A DNA stretch of 30,591 nucleotides. It comes from Saccoglossus kowalevskii (Eukaryota; Hemichordata; Enteropneusta; Harrimaniidae). The translations under genes and the position numbers were made by a program. Where the stretch lies: contig NW_003109992.1 in the NCBI RefSeq assembly GCF_000003605.2, positions 124,514 to 155,104 on the forward strand, given 5' to 3'. This document shows, one piece after another, positions 22,301 to 30,591 of the stretch (position 1 is its first letter; every line of letters begins with the position of its first letter). The notes below the pieces were generated by a model, which was given only the letters and a program-made list of their open reading frames with translations, did not search any database and was not told the DNA's origin.

Positions 22301-25300
22301 GGACGCGCCCATACTCGCACCCATTCAATCAGCAAACATGTGTGGTTGCCATGTGCCAAGGATCTCGATATGACAAGTGTAAAATAATTTAGGTGAACCG
22401 AATATTTGATTATGATTTATGAAGGATATCATAATATCTACATACCAGTCTGTGCATGTCAATGTTACACATGATACGATCATTAGTGGTTGCAAGAATG
22501 AACATGATCTCTGCACGTACCACAGTCAATGATTTGACCTGATTTCAAGTTCTTTAATCCAAAGTTCACGATAAAAAATGCACTGTGGGACAGGGCGTTC
22601 GTTTAGGCAATGAAAGAACGATGATTGGTCTTTAAATATAGCGAATAAAATGAATGATAATGATTTAAAGTGCGATTTAGGGAGCCAATTCAGGCCCAGC
22701 AGTTTGAACGCAGTGTAATTGGTTCTTGAATGTTGTTACTATTATTGTAAACACTCACTCAAAAAAAAATGGTCAGATTCCAATTTCCAATAAATTAATT
22801 GAATTTGATTTACGTGCAATGCAGTAAACTCGACGAACGCGCTCAATAACTTAATGACATAAACATCGGTCGTAAACTTGACTGGCCATTCGTGCTATAA
22901 TTTACTAAAACCTCATAACAATTCAAGTAGCGTATGAATGCTACTACTTGAAACCATGCCCAAATTTTAAAAAAGAATTGAAAAGTTTTTCTCATAGTGG
23001 GAAGTCGGGATCTATAGTTCTGGTGGTTTATGTCGTGAAACGGTTTTTACAAACTGAATAATTCATTGCTTTATTAATGCTGTATAAATATTCCAAAATT
23101 GTTCGTCCAAGTCGTTCACTAGTGGTTCTTCACATAGGTGTAGTCGCGGCGGCGCGTGACAGAACCGCATAGATTTCCGGGGCAGATTCTGTTTTCAGTC
23201 AAGCTTCGAGTCGTTTCTGTGATCGATTCCATCAAGTTGATGAGCAGGTTTTAAATCATTTGGAACACCAACCATTTTTTTCTTTTTCTGCGGCTAAGCT
23301 GTTCAATTTACCGAGGAACACCCGCCACTACAATGACTGCCCATTTTTGCCCAAAGAAGCAAAGCAATTCCAAAGGAACGCAATCAAAAATATAACTATA
23401 TGTATTGGGAAACAGACCAATTGTTAGTAGTGTATGGGCCGAGTTAGGTAAACCCATTACCCGTAGTCATAACCGGTGCATGATAACAAATTCCCGGGGG
23501 TTGTTAGTAGTTAGTACGTGCCGTGTTTCTTCGTGATAAATCTACACCCCAGTTTAATTCGTGACGAGAAAACAATCAGAATTAACAATACACGGCGTTT
23601 TGAACACTCCGTTAAACCAAGTAGGATAAAACTGCGTGGGTAGAAGCCATGTTTTATGCTTGATGAGGCCAAGATAGCATAGAACAGAAAACAATGTCAA
23701 CAAAGGCATTGTTAAACAAATACCTTCACTAATCCAACAGTGAGGAAAAATCACAGCATACTAGTATTCACATATAAACCGACTAGTAAACCATAGTACA
23801 TACTAGTATTAAACCTCAAATGACGCGATTTAAAATAAGATGAATTTGGTCCCGTGCAGCCACACACGCTACGTAGTGCTAAAACAAATCGCTAGTCGAT
23901 CCTTGTTGCAAAGCTATTATATTTTAAAACACCGGGGAAACAATGGACAAAGAATGCGATCGGTTACTTTATCTGGCACTTCGGTGACTACGTCGGCTCC
24001 TTTTAAGTCCAGAAAATATATGAAATGATGAGCGTAACAGACCAGAATGAGGTTAGGAAATGTCGATTCAACGCGGGTGCATTGACTATGTTCAGATATT
24101 TGAAAAAGAAAAAAAGTTGCGACATTATTTAAGTATAAACGGAGACCTACCTCATGACAACAAGTGCCCGTTTAACCAATCGCTGAGAACGACTACATCT
24201 TACACTGTGGAATCGGCAGTAGAACGGATGATATTAAACAGCACAACAAATTAGAGCTTGGAGCCTTGGCAGCAGCTTCTGGAAGTGACTCTGTGATTTG
24301 TATCAGTGAATCCCGCCGTAGTGCTTTCACGACACAGTAAACATAGGACGCCTCACGGAAGAAGATAGGCATGTCCCGACATGCACATGGTAATACGCAA
24401 AGGACGATGGGAGCTGCATAGTTTCGTAGCCGCGGATCTATTGTTTGGCAAACAATGGAGGTTAGTGGGGTCAAACTTCTTTGTTGCGACGATCGTGCAG
24501 ATCGTGCAGCTAAACTATGCTATACAGGGAGCGTGGGCGTTTCAATCAGAAAATGTCAACACTGTGTATCAGTGATTTTTCAACATAAAACTTTACTTCA
24601 GAGTTTTTTGCAGCGCACTACTCCGAATTACCAAGTAAAATTGTCGTTATACGATGATTAATCTCACTGAGAGTTTTAATGACAGACAATGAGGATAAAA
24701 TAACGACACTGAATATCGATTTTTGCTGGTCAAATCTCACACCGTGACAGTGCCATCGACGACTCGTGGAATGTGGGAAAATTAATTTACCCTACGAATG
24801 CAATGGACAACTGAACGATTGCAAGACACCCCAGGGGTCAACGCATCGAGTTCACCATCCCGTTGCTAATAGTTAGATCGCTCGATTCGCGCAAATACGT
24901 AAACGAAAACTTGATCAGTGACAAATGTATTTATAATTTAAGTATCATGAAATATTTTTTTTTACAAGTGCGATGTTGTACAGTAAACATCCACGCGATT
25001 CGCCCAAATCATTCAAACGCCCAACGGCGGGGAATTCCCTAAACCAAGATATACGACTAAGCACTTCTTATAAAACAACAAACTCTCATTTATACTTGAC
25101 CACAATGTTTCTCACAATCCCAAAAATAAAAGTAATACACCATGTCGATAGAGATCAACTCTCAAACTGCTTAGGCGCTGGTAAAATTATTTTTAAATAA
25201 AAGAAAACATTATATTAACTAAGAAATTATATCAATTTTCAAACAGTAACTATGCAAAATAATGTTATTTTTGATGCTAATATTAATATACATATATAAT

Positions 25301-25317
25301 TATTTCTTTATAAGGAG
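19328..25317. other. Long intergenic region, no supportable gene
   Basis: About 6 kb with scattered short ORFs on both strands, none with a recognisable domain or a phase-consistent splice chain. It contains a 21-base tandem repeat at 19,805, TCACGTGA sites at 20,118 and 21,368, a TATACG repeat near 22,115, and paired ATACTAGTAT motifs near 23,759 and 23,803. The overlapping opposite-strand ORFs at 24,060-24,474 are the most protein-like but remain unsupported. Confidence 0.45.
19805..19846 (+). repeat. 21-base tandem duplication
   Basis: ATAGATCTTGGATTAGGGGTG is followed directly by a second copy with one substitution. Confidence 0.8.
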
Positions 25318-25321
25318 TTAA

Positions 25322-25612
25322 AGTGTGGTAGTCGTCGCGCTGCGCATGTGCGACATTTGTGTTGATAAACATTGACAATCAAATGCGCTTTTCTAATGGA
25401 AATCATAAGTATGAGGTTTTACCTGGGCGCGACTTGCACTAATTGCCGCCAGTGACTCTTTCGATACCCCCCAACCACCCGGAAAAACCTAATTAAAGCT
25501 TCGTAACGTCTCACTTTGTACTCGTTTGTCTGCCTAACAGTCAACAGTCGCCATCTCTGTTTACATGAGACCCATATATCTCTCGCATGCGTGGCGCGAC
25601 GACCACCGCCCT
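25322..25612. mobile_element. TTAA-flanked MITE, copy 2 (piggyBac-type target)
   Basis: A 291-base relative of the element at 10,796-10,920. It is flanked by TTAA at 25,318-25,321 and a mutated TCAA at 25,613-25,616. The left end AGTGTGGTAGTCGTCGCGC matches the complement of the right end AGGGCGGTGGTCGTCGCGC. The inner sequence next to each end is shared with copy 1 (ATAAACA on the left, ATGAGACCCATATAT-like on the right). It lies just past the 3' end of the cGAS-like gene. Confidence 0.7.
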
Positions 25613-25969
25613 TCAAGTAATTTCAATGAATATCCATACACAAGTAATATGTGAACTTCTCATTGTATATAACGAAAAAAATATTATCAATTGTTAAGTT
25701 TTCAATGTTTTAACAATATTAGCATTCATCTTATTAATTTTTGACTTTTTCGTCTCGTGTCATCGAGGTAAACTTATAATTCCATCATAGAAACCATTTA
25801 CTAGTACACAAATTACAATTTTGACTATTTTCTGTGATATTTTGGACTTTTGCTCCTACCGGTATCCCGATGGCATGAAGTCATAGTAATAAAAGCTCGA
25901 TAACAATGTCATAAATTTGTAATGTGGTCCGGACCTCATTAAGCTGACTGTGACGTAGAGATTATCACG
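25613..25969 (-). other. 3' flank of the cGAS-like gene
   Basis: Probable 3'UTR. No canonical AATAAA or ATTAAA is present on the minus strand here. The variant AGTAAA at 25,796-25,801 is the nearest candidate. Confidence 0.4.
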
Positions 25970-28900
25970 TCATCGTGTCAATGATAACCATTTGAAGTCT
26001 TGTCTATCAATTTTTTTGAGGACGTCTTCCAACTTATTCGCCATGCCGTTCAGCGTGACTCTCTCAAAATGAGACCGTGAAAACATATTGTAATTTGGAA
26101 GAAAAAAATGACACAAATTTGCACCGCGAAGACTTTCGATAAAGAATTGTAATAAATCTACAAGCCTCTGTTCCAGAAACTGATCACTCCATTGCTTATC
26201 GTTAGGATACATCACGCAGCAATGTAAAAACACAGTTTTTAGTTGAAATGAACGGAGACTGGCAAAAATACGTTTGTGCCGTTCTTTTAAATTAGTCAGA
26301 ATATATTTGAAGATTTTGTAGCAGTTCTTACGAACGGTAGGTGCGTATGTTCTTGTGTCTGCACGAAGCAGTAGCTCCTTTTCTACCGATGAAAAAGACA
26401 AACGCCAATGTTTATCATCACCTGGTTCTAATCCCACTTCTGAAAACAAGCAAAATATAATAAAACGTAATAGTCAATAGTAGTAAATCAGACGGTCCTA
26501 GTAGCATATTGTCTATTTATAATGATATATACTGAATGGATTCACATCCACACTCCCGATGTTTACATGGAGTCACGTTTCACCCTGAAATTGATGCTTC
26601 TTAAGGGCTACAGGTGCAAATGAAAATGTATAAATATAACTTTAAATAGCTGACACAATTTAAAACGAAATAAATCTAAATAAAACGCCTCTGAAGGTGT
26701 GACAACGAATACTAAAACAAAGAAAACTCCCGCGAAAACTCTTCTTTGTGAGATGCCCAATTGTGTAAAATTGTATGCCACAGGTGTAGACGCGTCTTTA
26801 TTTATAGTAGCTGATAGGTGGCGCTGTACCGTATGATGCGCCCTCATTGTCGAATATTGATAGTTTGTGGTGTAAGTGGCCATTTTTATATATATACATA
26901 GTATTACTAGTCCGGGGCTGGTCGTCTCGTTTGTTTGTTTTGATTGTGCCTATAAATTGTATGTCGTTCAGAATGTGGCTGGTGCTATTGAGATGTGTGG
27001 CTACTGATGTGTCTTGAATCAGTCGTACTGTAGAAAGATGATTAAGTATGTTACATTTCTGGTGGTGCATCTTATCACGTGATCTTTTATTGTGTATGTA
27101 TGGATATTAAGAGTTCTCCGAAAACTGTTAGTCTATGGGTTATCAGGAGGACTCGCAATTAAGTAAAACTAGTTCGAGGAATGTGCATTTCAATTAGCTG
27201 TAAAATAAAACGTCTCGGATGTTCTTACTGCGAATGTGTTAAATATTAGGGGTTTTGGGTTCATTATGGTGTCCGTAATTAATTCTATTTAGGTTATGAC
27301 TAGCCAGGCAGTTCACCTAGATGAATGTACCGCCACACCGGTTTGAAAAAATGCGGCAAATCATGATCCTCGTGGGGAAATCATATGGAATACTTGTTTT
27401 TAATGGGAATGAATGGGAAGACGCAAAATGAAAATATTGATTGTAAATGTGGTTTTCTATTACTTTTTATTACTATTCTTTATCAATGTTACCTATGAAT
27501 CAATATGAACTTTGACATCAAGAAATGACGAGTCAGTGTTTCACGGTGAATTTGATGGTCTCGAGAGATCGTTTGATGAAATCATCATGATGCAATTTGT
27601 TAATACATATTTATTAAATTAAATGTAATTATAATGAATATAAATAGTACAAAGATGAATAATTAAAAGCAGTGAATCGTGCACGTAATAATATTCATGT
27701 CTTGAGCATGTCCATGAGTATATTGGCATAACTCGGACCATTTTTTGTCACATTAGAGTGCAAATATTTGTAAATAGTTATTGTTATTAAGAATGAGTGT
27801 TAGGAAATTGATAATGGTGGAGATGGGTGGAATTTAAACCTGTTCTTTAATAGATACGTTGCTGTACAGGGCCGTTACACCAAGTGTTACCATGTAACTC
27901 CCTTGAGATACCTTCCCCTAGGTATTGCAAACAATGGATCGAATCTTTGAGGCTTTTGTGCTATAACCAAGAATTGGAAAAATGATCCACAAATTCAGTG
28001 ATTTTTTAGGTGCAAATCAGAAAGTTGTTATTTAGTAATTCCCCCCCCCGAATTACTTAACATAACATGTCTAAAAGTTTGTTGGCCTACGAAAAGTTAA
28101 ATTCAGTATCCATAACAATGACTGCTGAATCTCGTCAACGCTTAGAGCGGACAATCGAATACAAATATCGCCCACTTTTAAAACGTCTTGGGTCCAGAGT
28201 TTTACAAAGCGACAACATATACAGCATCTCACAGTACACACCTGTCAAGTAGTGACTTTATAGATAGTATTTTGCAGGACTTTTTCGACTTTTATAAAAC
28301 GACTAGAAACAAAATGGCAGAATGTATGACGTACTCTGACAAGGTCACGTGAAATAGTTTACCGTACCTCTTATTGATGTTTTTGCCACGGCATGTACGA
28401 TAATATTCTTTAGGTCCATCTCTTCTCTCTTTTTAAGCCATGGTCGTGCAGTCCATTCTTGCGTCCCATCCAGGTCACTAAATCTGTCTAGTTCGACTGC
28501 CAACACCAAATCTATTGAATATGTTTTACTGTTTCTGGAGTTAGTCAGAGATAACGTGATGGCTGGACATTCATCGGACGTCACAACATTGATAGATTTG
28601 TCTGAAAATAAAATTTCTTTTTATTCAAATTGTTACAATAATATACTAGTATCATCTGTTATAATCTCAAGTTGATCTTACAATAGCAGATAATTACCAT
28701 GGTGTTAACCATACCTGAATGTTTACATCGTTTGTATTCTGTTACGGCCTTTTCAACAATTTCAGTCTGGAAATAGTCTCGCATGCGTCTTGGGGATAGG
28801 TGGCCACCTTTTGTGGTGAATTCACTCCATGTTCCTTTTGGCACATTCAGTTTTACTAGTCCCATGTATGGTCTCAAAAGTTCAGTGAACTCCAAATCTG

Positions 28901-30146
28901 GTACATTGACGACGAACATGACGTCAACTTCGTCTGATTTCCCAACCTGGAATTTAAAGCTAGATATTAAAGAGATTGTTACAATTAAACTCATCTGTAT
29001 TATAACATAGGCCGAGGGTCTATGAATATAATAGCTAGCGAGCAGCGGGATTAATAATATAAACTTTTTAATTACAGCGCCCTCTAGAGACAAATCTTTT
29101 CCGTGACGTACGCAGGTAAGAGGAAAGCCTGTGTTTACTGTGACGCTTTTGTAGAAGATGAATGTATATATTTTCACGATTCTACTGAATCTCTACCGTG
29201 ACGTCATAAAAGCGCACCGTAGCTATCGACAGTAATGAAAAGAATTTGTGTGAAGACTTCAATACATATTAGGTGCCATCAGTTGCCGAAAGAGGACGTG
29301 GTTTGCGACGATGTTCAAGACTGCCGTTGAGTAATTTTGATTGAAAAAATGTTGATAAAAAATAAGTGAGATAAAAAACAATTTAATCTTGACCTTAAGT
29401 TTTTCGTAGTGACTGCCAGCTGGTAATTTCTTCATGGATGACAACAATGAGTCATTCTTTGCATACTTGAGGACTAAGTCTATTACAGGGTTCATCTCGC
29501 GGACTGCAATGCTTGTATCGTCTCTGCAAATTTTAACATGCTCGTTCAAAAACTGTTTCAAAGAATTTATTTGATTATAATCCTGGCGCCCTGGATTAGT
29601 CGTTGATTTTGTTGTTTTAGGTTTACTACCCTGCTCGGTCCGGACCGGCTTATCTCGAGTGGTAGAACTTGGGCGCCCACTTTTTCTAGCGATTTTTACA
29701 CCTGTCTCCGATGCCCTTCTTTGACCGGACGATGTGAATTTAGAGCCTTCGCCTCCATGTTTCGGCGAATCGCTCCGGGGATGGGACCATTGCCCTCCAA
29801 ACGCAGACGATGGTACGTTTTTCTTTAGAGCTGCTATTGTCCCACCTTTTCTCTTCTGCAAGTCAGAGTCTTTTAGGACGCTGGGTGATGAACTTGTTGA
29901 CGCTGGACGCATATCAGGCGAACGTTGCGAACGAGCTTCCTCGCGTGACTGGTTACGCGGGATTTGATGTGTCCTTGTCTTTTGTTTAGTTGAGGCACCA
30001 TCGATCCACATCGTTGATGGTAATACCGGTATGTTCAATTCAACCATTTTTAATTGAAGAGACGATTTCCCAGATATTTCACGCGATCCTTTGATCTTAC
30101 CATGGCCTGGTGCTTCCCTTTCCGGTGCTGTTTGTTTACCTGACAT
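25970..30146 (-). CDS. CGAS: cGAS-like receptor (Mab-21 family nucleotidyltransferase), complete, four exons
   Basis: Exons 30,146-29,394, 28,946-28,715, 28,601-28,368 and 26,439-25,970 join in frame (phases 0, 1, 1) to 562 residues; human cGAS has 522. cGAS-like receptors join nucleotides into cyclic dinucleotides that activate STING after nucleic-acid binding. Seen: residues 1 to about 190 are low-complexity, basic and S/R/K/P-rich. A spine-helix stretch VKICRDDTSIA (204-214) follows, then AGS (243-245), DEVDVMF with E257 and D259, and SIDLVLAVEL with D359. These match human G212-S213, E225, D227 and D319. WRLSFSSVEKELL (418-430) matches the human lobe bridge. The zinc-thumb loop is reduced to LRADTRTYAPTV (431-442), with no His/Cys ligands. 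RKNCYKIFKY (443-452) keeps lysines equivalent to K407 and K411. The base-stacking Tyr436 is replaced by F471. Donor one, AAG|GTCAAG, is weak, but the joined protein aligns with human cGAS without gaps there. The ligand and product are not known. Confidence 0.93.
28027..28066. repeat. Hairpin around a C9 run
   Basis: GTTATTTAGTAATT, nine C, then GAATTACTTAACATAAC. The arms pair over about fifteen positions with a small bulge. It ends directly before an ATG on the plus strand. Confidence 0.5.
28067..28252 (+). CDS. Small intronic ORF, 61 codons, doubtful
   Basis: Antisense to the cGAS-like transcript within its intron 3. It encodes a basic 61-residue peptide beginning MSKSLLAYEKLNSVS and holding ESRQRLERTIEYKYRP, with no signal peptide or known motif. 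Composition is protein-like, but length alone is weak evidence. It may be a remnant of a retrocopy or a chance ORF. Confidence 0.15.
   Translation: MSKSLLAYEKLNSVSITMTAESRQRLERTIEYKYRPLLKRLGSRVLQSDNIYSISQYTPVK
28947..29393 (-). other. Intron 1 (coding) of the cGAS-like gene
   Basis: 447 bases between AAG|GTCAAG and AATTCCAG|GTTGGG. Holds TGACGTCA at 29,199 and a CTCTAGAGGGCGCTG motif on the minus strand near 29,084-29,098, resembling a CTCF core. The reading frame stays open through part of both ends, which makes the flanking ORFs look longer than the exons. Confidence 0.75.
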
Positions 30147-30166
30147 GCCTCTGGTTTACCCAATAA
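30147..30166 (-). other. 5'UTR stretch of the cGAS-like first coding exon
   Basis: An acceptor-like TTGTTTCTTTAATACAG lies just before 30,166, 20 bases upstream of the ATG. It pairs with a donor T|GTAAGTTT at 30,253/30,252, implying an 86-base 5'UTR intron (30,167-30,252) and an upstream noncoding exon. Confidence 0.4.
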
Positions 30167-30252
30167 CTGTATTAAAGAAACAAAATATGTAAATTTAGTA
30201 AATGTAATATTCGCTAATAAAACAACAGACTATTAGGTCAGGTGAAACTTAC

Positions 30253-30591
30253 AGACATGGGGTTTACTCCACTGTAACACGAACAAACATACAGAGCAAA
30301 AGTATCTGGATATATGGCCACCAAAGGGCGCTATATGTATTATCATATATTGGTTATCTCTACACCTCCCTTTAAAGTACAGAAGGGCTGAACTGAAACT
30401 AATGTCCTGTATCAAGTGTTCTCACTATTGTTCGTAACAAGTCCACGAATGTTTCTCTGAATACAACACAACATAACGTAATTCATTAACTCTAACTGCA
30501 ATATATCAACTAACATAATATTCACTAATAATGAACTGCTAAACTAATTTCAATGTCTGCTTTGGTGACATTACTATAAATCTAGACATAC
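30253..30591 (-). promoter_or_regulatory. Upstream exon/promoter region of the cGAS-like gene
   Basis: Contains the candidate 5' exon donor, a CTCF-like site at 30,315-30,333, and a GAACTGAAACT at 30,390-30,400 that resembles half of an interferon-response element. No clear TATA box can be placed, and the transcription start is unknown. Confidence 0.35.
30315..30333 (+). promoter_or_regulatory. CTCF-like binding motif
   Basis: TGGCCACCAAAGGGCGCTA agrees with the long vertebrate CTCF consensus TGGCCACCAGGGGGCGCTA at 17 of 19 positions. CTCF and its motif are broadly conserved in bilaterians. Position near the start of the cGAS-like gene suggests a promoter or insulator role (inference). Confidence 0.5.

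Larger units (their letters stand above)
26440..28367 (-). other. Intron 3 of the cGAS-like gene
   Basis: About 1.9 kb. Contains TCACGTGA at 27,075 (with another at 28,345 just inside the intron), a TA microsatellite near 26,885, a GGTGGCGCTGT motif near 26,817, a C9-centred hairpin at 28,027-28,066, and a 61-codon plus-strand ORF beginning at 28,067. Confidence 0.7.

Noticed and set aside
25419-25616. Minus-strand 65-codon ORF
   Set aside because: Lies entirely within the TTAA-flanked MITE and reads through its terminal repeat.
28659-29177. A 172-codon minus-strand ORF as a separate protein
   Set aside because: It is exon 2 of the cGAS-like gene with intron sequence read through on both sides.
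1-30591. CRISPR arrays, rRNA, bacterial operons or prophage
   Set aside because: Nothing of the kind is present; the intron-exon structure and gene content are animal.

Overview
The window looks like nuclear DNA of an invertebrate animal. It is AT-rich, its genes are split by GT-AG introns, and it carries short inverted-repeat transposon remnants. CpG density changes abruptly between gene-body-like and intergenic-like sequence, as expected from mosaic DNA methylation. The two recognisable genes resemble human FLACC1 (ALS2CR12) and human cGAS, so a marine deuterostome or a mollusc-like lophotrochozoan is plausible. The species cannot be fixed from sequence alone.

Layout. (1) 22-5,855, plus strand: the last seven coding exons of a coiled-coil protein matching the C-terminal half of FLACC1, a flagellum-associated protein. 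Its 3'UTR follows, with AATAAA signals at 6,069 and 6,235. (2) 7,238-7,899 contains no CpG at all. CpG-rich DNA then starts abruptly and includes a perfect TCTCGCGAGA promoter element at 8,208. (3) 8.3-11 kb: no convincing gene, two inverted-repeat elements and one TTAA-flanked MITE. (4) 11.1-11.9 kb: two CCAAT boxes in opposite orientations, a tandem repeat holding CRE-like sites, and weak candidate exons on both strands. This may be a divergent promoter. (5) 12,243-17,620, minus strand: a three-exon model for a 144-residue, proline-rich protein that I do not recognise, with a possible alternative first exon at 18.38 kb. (6) 18.4-25.9 kb: a long stretch with no supportable gene, holding MITEs, hairpins and short tandem repeats. 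(7) 25,970-30,146, minus strand: a complete four-exon gene for a 562-residue cGAS-like receptor, with a possible 5'UTR exon and a CTCF-like motif upstream.

The cGAS-like gene is the main discovery. The nucleotidyltransferase active site (GS, E-x-D and the third D) is intact. Lysine/arginine residues equivalent to human DNA-contact residues K173, R176, K407 and K411 are present. The zinc-thumb loop that carries His390/Cys396/Cys397/Cys404 in human cGAS is six residues shorter and holds none of the ligands. A long basic disordered N-terminus precedes the catalytic domain. The FLACC1-like and cGAS-like genes show no evident functional link; they simply flank a repeat-rich interval.
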